Positions 1 through 9,780 of a stretch of DNA of 64,000 nt are shown here, piece by piece. The notes below the pieces were generated by a model. It was not told the origin of the DNA, did no database searches, and saw nothing but the letters and a program-made list of their open reading frames with translations. Each line of letters begins with the position of its first letter. Positions within the stretch are counted from its first letter, which is position 1. The position numbers and the translations under genes are program-made. This DNA is from Citrobacter werkmanii NBRC 105721 (lineage in GTDB: Bacteria > Pseudomonadota > Gammaproteobacteria > Enterobacterales > Enterobacteriaceae): contig BBMW01000003.1 in assembly GCA_000759755.1 (NCBI GenBank), positions 372,001 to 436,000 on the forward strand, written 5' to 3'.

Positions 1-162
1 CAGGTACAGCACATGGTGCGTACGCTGCTGAAGCTGCCCGCCAACCCGCAGGCGGACGCCGCGGATGCGTTGGCGATTGCCATTACCCACTGCCATGTCA
101 GTCAGAATGCCATGCAAATGAGCGAGTCGAGGCTGAATCTGGCGCGAGGTCGGTTACGTTAG
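1..162 (+). CDS. ruvC: RuvC Holliday junction resolvase, C-terminal part
   Basis: The first 53 codons read in frame 1 and end at TAG; they match the C-terminal third of E. coli RuvC (173 aa), so the gene is cut by the window edge. The stretch [15 protein letters not shown] holds the two C-terminal acidic residues (D138/D141 in E. coli numbering) of the metal-binding active site. RuvC cleaves Holliday junctions as a dimer together with the RuvAB branch-migration motor encoded just downstream. The end of the protein is intact. Confidence 0.95.
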
Positions 163-171
163 TGACAAATG

Positions 172-199
172 AGGCTGGATATCTATCCAGCCTTTTTTT
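172..199 (+). terminator. Hairpin and T-tract after ruvC
   Basis: Perfect 9-bp stem (172-180 with 185-193), ATCT loop, then a run of seven T. It has the form of a Rho-independent terminator for ruvC, but the same bases form the LexA operator of ruvAB. Confidence 0.75.
173..192 (+). promoter_or_regulatory. LexA (SOS) box and promoter of ruvAB
   Basis: The 20-mer GGCTGGATATCTATCCAGCC has the CTG-N10-CAG core of LexA operators and, as I recall it, matches the known E. coli ruvA SOS box almost exactly. TGGATA at 176-181 and TATGAT at 199-204 are spaced 17 bp apart and would make a promoter that LexA covers. This fits SOS induction of ruvAB but not of ruvC. Confidence 0.85.
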
Positions 200-242
200 A
201 TGATAGCGCATTACCTTTTAGCCCTTAACGCAGGAGCGTCAC

Positions 243-854
243 GTGATAGGCAGACTCAGAGGCATCATTCTTGAAAAACAACCCCCGCTGGTCCTTCTGG
301 AAACCGGCGGCGTCGGCTATGAAGTGCATATGCCCATGACCTGTTTTTACGAGCTGCCGGAAGCCGGACAGGAAGCGATTATCTTCACCCATTTTGTAGT
401 TCGTGAAGACGCGCAGTTGCTGTATGGCTTCAACAACAAGCAAGAACGCACGCTATTTAAAGAGTTAATTAAAACCAACGGCGTAGGCCCGAAGCTGGCA
501 CTGGCGATCCTTTCCGGTATGTCTGCCCAGCAGTTCGTGAATGCCGTTGAACGTGAAGAGCTTGGCGCGCTGGTGAAGCTACCTGGTATTGGAAAGAAAA
601 CTGCCGAGCGTTTGATTGTTGAAATGAAGGACCGCTTTAAAGGTCTGCATGGTGATCTCTTCACCCCGGCGGCAGATCTCGTCCTTACCTCTCCGGCAAG
701 TCCGGCAACGGAGGACGCCGAGCAGGAAGCGGTTGCTGCGTTGGTGGCGTTAGGCTATAAACCACAGGAAGCCAGCCGCATGGTGAGCAAAATTGCCCGC
801 CCTGATGCCAGCAGTGAAACCCTGATTCGTGAAGCGCTTCGCGCGGCATTGTGA
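243..854 (+). CDS. ruvA: Holliday junction branch migration protein RuvA
   Basis: 203 aa, the same length as E. coli RuvA and nearly identical. RuvA tetramers bind the four-way junction and load the RuvB motor. The order is an N-terminal OB fold (about 1-64), two helix-hairpin-helix motifs ([14 protein letters not shown] and [16 protein letters not shown], about 75-130), a flexible linker, and domain III (about 155-203), which contacts RuvB. The start is GTG, 6-8 nt after the AGGAG ribosome binding site. It is co-transcribed with ruvB, 8 nt downstream, behind the LexA box. Confidence 0.97.
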   Translation: MIGRLRGIILEKQPPLVLLETGGVGYEVHMPMTCFYELPEAGQEAIIFTHFVVREDAQLLYGFNNKQERTLFKELIKTNGVGPKLALAILSGMSAQQFVNAVEREELGALVKLPGIGKKTAERLIVEMKDRFKGLHGDLFTPAADLVLTSPASPATEDAEQEAVAALVALGYKPQEASRMVSKIARPDASSETLIREALRAAL

Positions 855-859
855 GGTAA

Positions 860-1873
<1,014 letters not shown>

Positions 1874-1874
1874 C

Positions 1875-1942
1875 GCCTGAAGTCGCTACATTCATCAGGC
1901 CTGGGCGATTTTGTAGGCCCGGTAAGCGCAATGCCACCGGGC
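1875..1942. repeat. REP/BIME-like palindromes between ruvB and znuB
   Basis: Two imperfect palindromes lie in the gap between convergent genes: GCCTGA (1875-1880) with TCAGGC (1895-1900), and GCCCGGT (1917-1923) with ACCGGGC (1936-1942). The second resembles enterobacterial REP units (GC-rich stem around a short AT-richer centre). Such elements stabilise mRNA ends and bind gyrase or IHF in E. coli. Confidence 0.6.
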
Positions 1943-1951
1943 AACACACGT

Positions 1952-2737
1952 TTAGCTTGCCTGCTTTTTCATCATACTGAAGATAAACAGCAGCGCGGCA
2001 CACAGCACAACGGATGGCCCTGCTGGGGTATCATAAAAGGCTGAGAAGGTCAGACCCCCTGTAACCGCTATCATACCCACACCAACGGCGACGCCGGCCA
2101 TCTGTTCCGGCGTACGGGCGAAACGACGGGCGGTTGCCGCAGGGATGATCAGCAGCGAGGTGATAATCAGCGCCCCGACAAACTTCATCGCCACACCGAT
2201 AGTTAAAGCTGTAACCAGCATCAGCAGCAGCTTAACGCGTTGCAGCTTCACGCCATCAACAAAGGCCAGGTCCGGACTGATTGTCATTGACAGCAGGTTG
2301 CGCCACTGCCAGAACAGAATCGCCAGAACGATAACCACGCCAATAGCGATGGAGATGAGATCTTCTGGCGTCACGGCGAGTAAATCACCAAACAGGTAGG
2401 CCATCAGATCCACGCGGATGTTTGACATCAAGCTGACGACAACCAGCCCCAATGACAACGCGCTGTGCGCCATAATACCGAGCAAGGTATCGATCGCGAG
2501 GTGAGGGCGCTTCTCCAGCCATACCAGACCGGCCGCCAGCAGCAGGGTCACGGCAATGACGGCATAGAAAGGATTTACATTCAACAGCAGACCAAAAGCG
2601 ACACCCAGCAGTGAGGCGTGGGCCAGCGTATCACCAAAATAAGACATGCGACGCCAGACGACGAACGAGCCGAGTGGGCCAGCGGCACAGGCCAGCATGA
2701 TCCCGGCTAACCAACCGGGTAATAACAATTCAATCAT
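1952..2737 (-). CDS. znuB: High-affinity zinc ABC transporter permease ZnuB
   Basis: 261 aa, the E. coli length, and hydrophobic throughout with roughly eight membrane segments; it belongs to the ABC-3 metal permease family. It forms the inner-membrane channel for zinc delivered by ZnuA and is powered by ZnuC. Its ATG overlaps the znuC stop by 4 nt, so the two are translationally coupled in one transcript driven from the Zur-controlled znuA/znuC divergent promoter region. Confidence 0.97.
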   Translation of the reverse strand: MIELLLPGWLAGIMLACAAGPLGSFVVWRRMSYFGDTLAHASLLGVAFGLLLNVNPFYAVIAVTLLLAAGLVWLEKRPHLAIDTLLGIMAHSALSLGLVVVSLMSNIRVDLMAYLFGDLLAVTPEDLISIAIGVVIVLAILFWQWRNLLSMTISPDLAFVDGVKLQRVKLLLMLVTALTIGVAMKFVGALIITSLLIIPAATARRFARTPEQMAGVAVGVGMIAVTGGLTFSAFYDTPAGPSVVLCAALLFIFSMMKKQAS

Positions 2738-3489
2738 GAGTGACCATTTCCCCGGCGTAAGACGATACGACCCTGTAAATCGTGGCGATGATTATGATTA
2801 TGACGGTAAATTCCGAGTTGTTCGGCGCCGCGTTGCCCGAACATTGAGATGAATTCCGGGTGCATGGAAACCACTTCCGGCGCGCCGGAACAGCAAATAT
2901 GATGGTTGAGGCACAGCACTTCATCGGTTTTAGCCATCACCAGATGCAGGTCATGGGAAACCATCAGTACGGCGCAATCCAGTTCGCGTCGTAACTGGTC
3001 GATAAGATCGTACAGTGCGACCTGACCATTGACATCCACACCCTGAGTTGGCTCATCAAGGACTAGTAGTTGAGGCTTATTCAATAAAGCCCGGGCCAAC
3101 AGGACGCGTTGCGTTTCCCCGCCAGAGAGTTTTTGCATCGGTGCATTCATCAGATGCCCGGCCTGAACGCGCTTCAGCGCCGGAAGGATATCCTCTTTTT
3201 TGGTGCCTGGACGTAAGCGCAGAAAACGACTTACCGTCAGCGGAAGCGTGGTATCGAGGTATAGCTTTTGCGGCACATAGCCAATCCGCAATTGACCATT
3301 ACGCTTGATAACTCCCTCATCAGCCGCTACCAGCCCTAAAACAACGCGCACCAGCGTAGACTTGCCGGCGCCATTCGGGCCGAGAAGCGTCAAAATTTTA
3401 CCGGGTCGAAGTTCAAGCGATACGTCAGAAAGGACGCGGCGTTGACCATAAGAGACCGAGACATTTTCCAGTGAAACCAAAGTCGTCAT
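2734..3489 (-). CDS. znuC: Zinc ABC transporter ATP-binding protein ZnuC
   Basis: 251 aa. Walker [10 protein letters not shown] at residues 37-45, ABC signature LSGGE at 121-125, Walker B LLVLDEP at 141-147, and the switch His in VSHDLH. The C-terminus is rich in His ([12 protein letters not shown]), a ZnuC trait thought to bind metal. It energises zinc import by ZnuB. First gene of znuCB and divergent from znuA. Confidence 0.97.
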   Translation of the reverse strand: MTTLVSLENVSVSYGQRRVLSDVSLELRPGKILTLLGPNGAGKSTLVRVVLGLVAADEGVIKRNGQLRIGYVPQKLYLDTTLPLTVSRFLRLRPGTKKEDILPALKRVQAGHLMNAPMQKLSGGETQRVLLARALLNKPQLLVLDEPTQGVDVNGQVALYDLIDQLRRELDCAVLMVSHDLHLVMAKTDEVLCLNHHICCSGAPEVVSMHPEFISMFGQRGAEQLGIYRHNHNHRHDLQGRIVLRRGNGHS

Positions 3490-3516
3490 ATCAATTTTAG
3501 TCTTGCAGAAGTTATA

Positions 3517-3538
3517 GAATGTTATAATATCACATTTC
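3517..3538. promoter_or_regulatory. Zur operator between znuC and znuA
   Basis: GAATGTTATAATATCACATTTC matches the E. coli znu Zur box and its dyad (GTTATA-N-TAT..AAC type). It is the only such site in the 78-bp gap between the divergent znuC and znuA starts, so one Zur dimer pair can repress both directions when zinc is plentiful. Confidence 0.85.
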
Positions 3539-3567
3539 TTACATTCATTACGATGATTGGTCGCATT

Positions 3568-4512
3568 ATGTTACATAAAAATACGCTTCTTTTCGCAGCA
3601 TTATCCGCTGCTCTTTGGGGTAGTGCAACACAGGTGGCAAATGCCGCTGTCGTGGCGTCTCTTAAGCCGCTGGGATTTATTGCTTCAGCCATTGCTGATG
3701 GGGTAACTGATACCCAGGTTCTGCTGCCTGACGGGGCTTCCGAACACGATTACTCACTCCGTCCTTCAGACGTAAAACGCTTACAGGGCGCGGACTTAGT
3801 CGTGTGGATTGGACCTGAGATGGAAGCGTTTATGGAAAAGTCAGTCAAGAATATTCCTAACGCGAAACAGGTAACGATTGCGCAGCTTAATGACGTGAAA
3901 CCGTTACTCATGAAAGGTGCTGACGACGACGATGACGATCATGGACACAATGATGCTGGTGGTGAAAAAAGTGACGAGCATCACCATCATGGCGATTACA
4001 ACATGCATCTTTGGCTCTCCCCAGAGATAGCGCGGGCCTCAGCGGTTGCAATCCATGAAAAATTAGTGGAACTTATGCCGCAAAGTCGAGCCAAACTTGA
4101 CGCCAACCTGAAGGATTTTGAGGCACAATTAGCCGCAACCGATAAGCAGGTAGGTAACGAGCTCGCGCCGCTCAAGGGTAAAGGTTATTTCGTTTTTCAT
4201 GACGCCTATGGCTACTACGAGAAACACTACGGACTAACGCCGCTTGGTCACTTTACCGTGAACCCTGAGATTCAACCTGGTGCGCAGCGTTTACATGAAA
4301 TAAGAACACAGTTGGTTGAGCAAAAAGCAACCTGCGTTTTTGCTGAGCCACAGTTCAGGCCAGCGGTCGTTGAAGCCGTCGCGAGAGGGACAACCGTTCG
4401 AATGGGAACGTTGGATCCGCTCGGAACGAATATCAAACTGGGTAAAACAAGCTATTCAGCGTTTTTGAACCAATTAGCCAACCAGTATGCGAGCTGCCTG
4501 AAAGGAGATTAA
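3568..4512 (+). CDS. znuA: Periplasmic zinc-binding protein ZnuA
   Basis: 314 aa from the ATG at 3568, which gives the E. coli N-terminus (MLHK...). An in-frame ATG at 3553 would add five residues; neither has a strong ribosome binding site. A Sec signal peptide ends near residue 26 (ANA), followed by the cluster-9 metal-binding fold. Zinc ligands lie in [15 protein letters not shown] and [10 protein letters not shown] charged loop rich in Asp, Glu and His (about 120-145) is the flexible zinc-sensing or capturing loop of the family. It delivers zinc to ZnuBC. Confidence 0.95.
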   Translation: MLHKNTLLFAALSAALWGSATQVANAAVVASLKPLGFIASAIADGVTDTQVLLPDGASEHDYSLRPSDVKRLQGADLVVWIGPEMEAFMEKSVKNIPNAKQVTIAQLNDVKPLLMKGADDDDDDHGHNDAGGEKSDEHHHHGDYNMHLWLSPEIARASAVAIHEKLVELMPQSRAKLDANLKDFEAQLAATDKQVGNELAPLKGKGYFVFHDAYGYYEKHYGLTPLGHFTVNPEIQPGAQRLHEIRTQLVEQKATCVFAEPQFRPAVVEAVARGTTVRMGTLDPLGTNIKLGKTSYSAFLNQLANQYASCLKGD

Positions 4513-4527
4513 TGAGGAAGTGAATAC

Positions 4528-5847
4528 GTGCAACAGATAGCCCGCTCTGTCGCTCTGGCATTTAATAATCTGCCTCGACCCCATCGCGTTATGCTGGGGT
4601 CGCTTACTGTACTGACATTGGCCGTCGCTGTGTGGCGGCCCTATGTTTACCACCCCGATTCTGCACCCATCGTCAAAACTATCGAGCTGGAAAAAAGCGA
4701 GATTCGTTCACTGTTGCCTGAGGCCAGCGAACCTATCGATCAGGCCGCTCAGGAAGATGAAGCTATCCCCCAGGATGAACTGGATGACAAAACGTCTGGT
4801 GAGGCCGGTGTGCATGAGTATGTCGTCTCTACGGGCGATACGCTGAGCAGTATTCTGAATCAGTACGGCATCGATATGGGTGACATCAGCCAGCTTGCTG
4901 CTTCCGATAAAGAGTTGCGTAACCTGAAAATTGGTCAGCAACTTTCCTGGACGCTAAGTGCGGAAGGTGACCTGCAACGCCTGACCTGGGAAGTCTCTCG
5001 TCGCGAAACCCGTACTTACGATCGCACCGCGACGGGTTTCAAAATGAGTAGCGAAATGCAGCAGGGCGACTGGGTTAACAGCCGTATCAAAGGCACAGTC
5101 GGTGGGAGCTTCGTCGCCAGTGCTAAAGATGCCGGGCTGACCAGCTCTGAAATCAGTGCGGTGATCAAGGCCATGCAGTGGCAGATGGATTTCCGCAAAC
5201 TGAAAAAAGGCGATGAGTTCTCGGTGCTGATGTCTCGCGAAATGCTCGACGGCAAACGTGAGCAAAGCCAGCTGTTGGGTGTGCGTTTGCGTTCTGAAGG
5301 CAAAGATTATTACGCCATCCGTGCTGAAGACGGTAAGTTCTATGACCGTAATGGTACCGGACTGGCGAAAGGCTTTATGCGTTTCCCAACGGCGAAACAG
5401 TTCCGCATCTCCTCGAACTTTAACCCGCGTCGCCTGAACCCGGTAACGGGACGCGTGGCACCGCATAAAGGTGTCGACTTTGCGATGCCGCAGGGCACGC
5501 CAGTGCTGTCGGTAGGTGATGGTGAAGTTGTTGTCGCGAAGCGCAGCGGCGCCGCTGGCTATTATGTTGCGGTACGTCATGGTCGCACCTACACCACACG
5601 TTATATGCACTTGCGTAAGCTGTTGGTTAAGCCAGGACAAAAAGTGAAACGTGGCGACCGTATCGCGCTGTCAGGCAATACCGGACGCTCAACGGGTCCG
5701 CACCTGCATTACGAAGTGTGGATCAACCAGCAGGCTGTTAACCCACTGACGGCGAAACTGCCGCGTACAGAAGGGTTGACTGGCTCAGATCGCACTGATT
5801 ACCTGGCACAGGTGAAAGAAGTTGTTCCTCAGCTGCGTTTCGATTAA
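4528..5847 (+). CDS. mepM: Murein DD-endopeptidase MepM
   Basis: 439 aa against 440 in E. coli (formerly YebA). It has an N-terminal membrane anchor (about 20-38), an acidic linker, a LysM/OapA-like domain (VVSTGDTLSSILNQYG, about 97-145), and a C-terminal M23 peptidase with zinc ligands in HKGVDFAMP and HLHYEVW. It cuts D-Ala-mDAP cross-links so the wall can expand, redundantly with MepS and MepH. The start is GTG, 15 nt after znuA. Prc, a protease that controls the related MepS, is also encoded in this window. Confidence 0.96.
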   Translation: MQQIARSVALAFNNLPRPHRVMLGSLTVLTLAVAVWRPYVYHPDSAPIVKTIELEKSEIRSLLPEASEPIDQAAQEDEAIPQDELDDKTSGEAGVHEYVVSTGDTLSSILNQYGIDMGDISQLAASDKELRNLKIGQQLSWTLSAEGDLQRLTWEVSRRETRTYDRTATGFKMSSEMQQGDWVNSRIKGTVGGSFVASAKDAGLTSSEISAVIKAMQWQMDFRKLKKGDEFSVLMSREMLDGKREQSQLLGVRLRSEGKDYYAIRAEDGKFYDRNGTGLAKGFMRFPTAKQFRISSNFNPRRLNPVTGRVAPHKGVDFAMPQGTPVLSVGDGEVVVAKRSGAAGYYVAVRHGRTYTTRYMHLRKLLVKPGQKVKRGDRIALSGNTGRSTGPHLHYEVWINQQAVNPLTAKLPRTEGLTGSDRTDYLAQVKEVVPQLRFD

Positions 5848-5861
5848 TTAGCACACTGACA

Positions 5862-5894
5862 GAGCCGGTACGCGATGCGTGCCGGCTTTTTTAT
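5862..5894 (+). terminator. Rho-independent terminator of mepM
   Basis: GCCGGTACGC / GCGTGCCGGC stem with a 3-nt loop and one G-U pair, followed by six T; it lies about 15 nt after the mepM stop. Confidence 0.85.
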
Positions 5895-5966
5895 TTTGTA
5901 CGGCGCACGGTGCGCCGCTACACTATCAGCAGATTTACTTTTCGCGATACCAGACACTGGAAGAGC

Positions 5967-6938
5967 ATGGAAACGAAAAAAAAGAATATTGAGTATATCC
6001 CTGAGTTTCACAAATCATTTCGCCATCCGCGCTACTGGGGCGCCTGGCTTGGCGTGGCGGCGATAGCCGGGATTGCGTTAACGCCAGCATCATTCCGCGA
6101 TCCTGTTCTGGCGAAGCTCGGACGGCTCGCCGGAAGACTGGGAAAAAGCTCACGTCGCAGAGCATTAATCAATTTGTCTCTCTGCTTTCCTGAGCGTAGT
6201 GAAGCCGAGTGCGATGCTATTGTCGATGAAATGTTCGCGACCGCGCCTCAGGCGATGGTCATGATGGCGGAACTGGCGATACGCGGCCCGGAGAAAATTC
6301 AGAGTCGGGTTGACTGGCAAGGCCTGGATATCATCGAAGAGATGCGTCGCAACGATGAAAAGGTGATTTTTCTCGTTCCTCATGGCTGGGGGGTGGACAT
6401 CCCGGCGATGTTGATGGCCTCTCAGGGGCAGAAAATGGCGGCGATGTTCCACAACCAGGGAAACCCGGTATTCGATTACGTATGGAACACAGTGCGCCGT
6501 CGTTTCGGTGGTCGCCTGCATGCGCGTAACGACGGTATCAAACCATTTATTCAGTCTGTACGTCAGGGATATTGGGGATACTATCTGCCGGATCAGGACC
6601 ATGGTCCTGAACACAGCGAGTTTGTGGACTTTTTTGCTACCTATAAAGCAACGTTACCGGCGATTGGCCGTCTGATGAAGGTGTGCCATGCGCGCGTGGT
6701 GCCTCTGTTCCCGGTATATGATGGTAAAACGCACCGCCTGACGATCCAGGTACGTCCTCCGATGGATGACATTCTGACTGCGGATGATCACACCATTGCC
6801 AGACGAATGAACGAAGAGGTGGAAATTTTTGTTGCGCCACACCTTGAGCAATACACCTGGATTTTAAAGCTGCTTAAGACGCGTAAACCCGGTGAAATTG
6901 AGCCATATAAACGCAAAGATCTCTATCCGAAGAAATAA
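5967..6938 (+). CDS. lpxM: Lipid A myristoyltransferase LpxM (MsbB)
   Basis: 323 aa from the ATG at 5967, exactly the E. coli length; the reading frame stays open 57 nt further upstream but that stretch has no similarity. It adds the secondary myristate to the 3' hydroxymyristate of Kdo2-lipid A, the last acylation step, at the inner membrane. One N-terminal membrane helix (about 23-42) precedes the acyltransferase domain with the HX4D catalytic motif (HGWGVD). It sits next to mepM as in other enterics. Confidence 0.96.
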   Translation: METKKKNIEYIPEFHKSFRHPRYWGAWLGVAAIAGIALTPASFRDPVLAKLGRLAGRLGKSSRRRALINLSLCFPERSEAECDAIVDEMFATAPQAMVMMAELAIRGPEKIQSRVDWQGLDIIEEMRRNDEKVIFLVPHGWGVDIPAMLMASQGQKMAAMFHNQGNPVFDYVWNTVRRRFGGRLHARNDGIKPFIQSVRQGYWGYYLPDQDHGPEHSEFVDFFATYKATLPAIGRLMKVCHARVVPLFPVYDGKTHRLTIQVRPPMDDILTADDHTIARRMNEEVEIFVAPHLEQYTWILKLLKTRKPGEIEPYKRKDLYPKK

Positions 6939-6942
6939 AAAA

Positions 6943-6968
6943 AAGCCTCTCAAACGAGAGGCTTTTTT
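6943..6968. terminator. Bidirectional terminator between lpxM and pykA
   Basis: GCCTCTC / GAGAGGC stem with AAAC loop (6945-6962), preceded by A-run and followed by T-run, so it serves both convergent genes. Confidence 0.88.
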
Positions 6969-6984
6969 ACATCAAACGCTGGCG

Positions 6985-8427
6985 TTATTCGACAGTCAGA
7001 ATACGCGTAGTGTTGGTGGAGCCAATGGTGCTCATGACATCGCCCTGGGTCACAATCACCAGATCACCGGAGACCAGATAACCTTTATCGCGCAGCAGGT
7101 TCACCGCTTGATTGGCGGCAACCACGCCATCAGTTTCGCTGTCAAAGTGAACCGGGGTGACACCGCGATACAGAGAGGTCAGATTCAGCGTACGCTCATG
7201 ACGAGACATCGCGAAAATCGGCAGACCAGAACTGATACGAGAGGTCATCAGCGCGGTACGACCAGACTCAGTCATCGCGATGATAGCGGTTACCCCTTTC
7301 AGGTGGTTAGCGGCATACATCGCTGACATAGCAATCGCTTCTTCGACGTTGTCAAACTGCACGTCAAGACGGTGTTTGGAGACATTGATGCTCGGGATCT
7401 TCTCGGCACCCAGGCATACGCGAGCCATTGCCGCGACGGTTTCTGCCGGGTACTGGCCTGCTGCCGTTTCTGCAGAGAGCATAACGGCATCGGTACCGTC
7501 CAGAACGGCGTTAGCCACGTCCATCACTTCCGCACGGGTCGGCATTGGGTTGGTAATCATCGACTCCATCATCTGTGTGGCGGTAATGACCGCACGGTTC
7601 AGCTGACGCGCGCGACGAATCAACGCTTTTTGAATACCTACCAGCTCAGGATCGCCGATTTCAACGCCCAGGTCGCCACGCGCCACCATCACCACGTCAG
7701 AAGCCAGGATGATGTCATCCATCGCATTCTGGTCGCAGACAGCTTCCGCACGTTCTACCTTGGCGACAATTTTCGCGTCGCAGCCAGCGTCGCGCGCCAG
7801 ACGGCGGGCATAGTTCAGATCTTCGCCGCAGCGAGGGAAGGAGACTGCCAGGTAGTCAACGCTGATTTGCGCTGCAGTGACGATGTCAGCTTTATCTTTT
7901 TCGGTCAGGGCTTCAGCAGAAAGACCGCCGCCCAGTTTGTTGATGCCTTTATTGTTGGACAGCGGGCCACCGACGGTGACTTCGGTGAAGACTTTCATAC
8001 CCTGAACTTCCAGCACCTTAAGCTGTACGCGGCCGTCGTCAAGTAGCAGGATATCGCCTGGCACAACGTCAGCAGGCAGACCTTTATAATCGATCCCGAC
8101 TTTTTCTTTGTCGCCTTCGCCTTTGCCGAGGTTGGCATCTAACAGGAACTTGTCGCCAACATTAAGAAAAACTTTACCTTCTTTAAAGGTTGATACGCGG
8201 ATTTTAGGTCCCTGCAGGTCACCCAAAATAGCTACATGACGTCCCAGTTTTGCGGCAATTTCACGGACCTTATCCGCCCGCATTTTGTGATCTTCTGGAG
8301 AGCCGTGCGAAAAGTTCATACGTACGACGTTCGCACCCGCAGCGATAATTTTTTCGAGGTTGTTATCGCGATCAGTTGCCGGGCCTAACGTGGTAACGAT
8401 TTTGGTTCTGCGAAGCCTTCTGGACAT
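6985..8427 (-). CDS. pykA: Pyruvate kinase II
   Basis: 480 aa from the ATG at 8427, the E. coli PykA length; an upstream in-frame ATG would add eight unrelated residues. It converts phosphoenolpyruvate and ADP to pyruvate and ATP, and is the AMP- and sugar-phosphate-activated isozyme. Motifs: substrate-binding MNFSHG, active-site KVERAEA, and metal and substrate loop [14 protein letters not shown]-terminal regulatory domain closes it (about 350-480). It lies 118 nt downstream of hexR, whose product controls this gene's family in other gamma-proteobacteria. Confidence 0.97.
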   Translation of the reverse strand: MSRRLRRTKIVTTLGPATDRDNNLEKIIAAGANVVRMNFSHGSPEDHKMRADKVREIAAKLGRHVAILGDLQGPKIRVSTFKEGKVFLNVGDKFLLDANLGKGEGDKEKVGIDYKGLPADVVPGDILLLDDGRVQLKVLEVQGMKVFTEVTVGGPLSNNKGINKLGGGLSAEALTEKDKADIVTAAQISVDYLAVSFPRCGEDLNYARRLARDAGCDAKIVAKVERAEAVCDQNAMDDIILASDVVMVARGDLGVEIGDPELVGIQKALIRRARQLNRAVITATQMMESMITNPMPTRAEVMDVANAVLDGTDAVMLSAETAAGQYPAETVAAMARVCLGAEKIPSINVSKHRLDVQFDNVEEAIAMSAMYAANHLKGVTAIIAMTESGRTALMTSRISSGLPIFAMSRHERTLNLTSLYRGVTPVHFDSETDGVVAANQAVNLLRDKGYLVSGDLVIVTQGDVMSTIGSTNTTRILTVE

Positions 8428-8545
8428 GTAATACTCCGTTGACTGAAACAACTAGGTGTTGCGTGAACATTAATCCGGCCGTTCTCAAACATTGACGGTA
8501 AATGAACGACCCGGATGATAAAAGGGTAGAACATTGTTATTGCTT

Positions 8546-9415
8546 TTAGCGATCATCACTCTTGATGAGTAATTCTTTATCAAAACGCGATTCCTTGAGT
8601 GCTTCCTTGACACGCTTCAAGTTATCTCTAAATTTTGCCCCGCGGCGCAAAGTAAATCCTGTAGCCAGCACATCTATCACGGTCAGTTGAGCAAGTCGAG
8701 AGACCATGGGCATATAAATGTCAGTATCTTCCGGTACGTCGAGGGTAATGGCCAGCGTTGCTTCACGCGCCAGCGGCGTACCGGGAGAGGTCAAGGCGAT
8801 AACCATCGCGTCGTTTTCCCTCGCCAACTGCGCCAGTTCAACCAGACTCTTGGTTCTTCCGGTATGCGAAATCAACACAATAACGTCGTCGTCGCTACAA
8901 TTCATGCAACTCATGCGCTGCAGTACAATATCGTCGGAATAGATCACCGGTACGTTAAAACGAAAAAATTTGTTCATCGCGTCGTGCGCTACTGCGGCGG
9001 AAGACCCAAGGCCAAAAAAGGCAATTTTCTTTGCTTGGGTTAACAAATCCACCGCTCTGTTTACCGCGGTGTTATCCAGAGACTGGCGTACGTGGTCAAG
9101 ACTTGCCATCGCCGACTCGAAGATTTTTCCCGTGTATGATTCTACGCTGTCATCCTCATCCACATTACGATTAACATATGGGGTGCCATTTGCCAGACTT
9201 TGCGCCAGATGCAGTTTAAAATCAGGAAAGCCGCGCGTATCCATACTGCGACAGAATCGGTTCACCGTTGGCTCGCTAACATTGGCTTCCAGCGCAAGCG
9301 CGGCGATGCTTGAATGGATTGCCCGGTCGGGTGAGGCAAGAATAATGTCAGCGACTTTACGTTCTGACTTGCTCAAATGTTCCAGTTTTAACTGGATTTT
9401 TTCCAGCATATTCAT
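8546..9415 (-). CDS. hexR: Transcriptional regulator HexR
   Basis: 289 aa from the ATG at 9415 (MNMLEKIQ), the E. coli length. It is an RpiR-family regulator with an N-terminal helix-turn-helix (about 1-77, ANVSEPTVNRFCR recognition region) and a C-terminal SIS sugar-phosphate-binding domain (about 125-265, FFGLGSSAAVAHDA). It represses zwf and Entner-Doudoroff genes until bound by 2-keto-3-deoxy-6-phosphogluconate. It is divergent from zwf, whose promoter region carries a perfect HexR-type palindrome. Confidence 0.95.
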   Translation of the reverse strand: MNMLEKIQLKLEHLSKSERKVADIILASPDRAIHSSIAALALEANVSEPTVNRFCRSMDTRGFPDFKLHLAQSLANGTPYVNRNVDEDDSVESYTGKIFESAMASLDHVRQSLDNTAVNRAVDLLTQAKKIAFFGLGSSAAVAHDAMNKFFRFNVPVIYSDDIVLQRMSCMNCSDDDVIVLISHTGRTKSLVELAQLARENDAMVIALTSPGTPLAREATLAITLDVPEDTDIYMPMVSRLAQLTVIDVLATGFTLRRGAKFRDNLKRVKEALKESRFDKELLIKSDDR

Positions 9416-9659
9416 GATGTAGGTCGACTCATGGCTCATGGGAAAAAGCGATTTCAGCGATACGGGGAAATCGGGAGATACATTTGTTAGATATTACCCC
9501 TGCTAAGGAAGGAACGGGGCAAAATGGACAGAATAGTTGTTGTTTTTTTTCATTACATGATCGGAGTCTGGTTTTCTTACTTCTTCATAGGTACGAAAAA
9601 AAGCGACTTTTTTATCCATTTTGCAGAGGTAAACGCCAATCAAACGCCTGTTCGCGGTA

Positions 9660-9679
9660 ACAGCACGGCTGGATAAGCG
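9660..9679 (+). promoter_or_regulatory. Candidate Mar/Sox/Rob box upstream of zwf
   Basis: ACAGCACGGCTGGATAAGCG carries the ANNGCAC half of the marbox consensus at the place expected for the SoxS activator site of E. coli zwf. The second half is a weak match, so the call rests on position and the GCAC core. Confidence 0.5.
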
Positions 9680-9719
9680 TTTACGGTTTCCGGATTCACG
9701 TAAAAGCAGTACAGTGCAC

Positions 9720-9734
9720 TGTAATAAAATTACA
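9720..9734. promoter_or_regulatory. HexR operator upstream of zwf
   Basis: TGTAATAAAATTACA is a 15-bp palindrome identical in form to the HexR consensus (TGTAATWWWATTACA). It lies 46 nt before the zwf ATG, inside the 365-bp hexR-zwf gap. The rest of the gap is AT-rich near hexR and shows no further gene. Confidence 0.8.
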
Positions 9735-9780
9735 ACCAGTGTCTGGCAAAAGCACCAGACACTTAATTGAGGAGAATGAC

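Noticed and set aside
3553-3567. Earlier ATG for znuA
   Set aside because: It adds MIGRI before a signal peptide that begins like E. coli ZnuA at 3568 and lacks a ribosome binding site.
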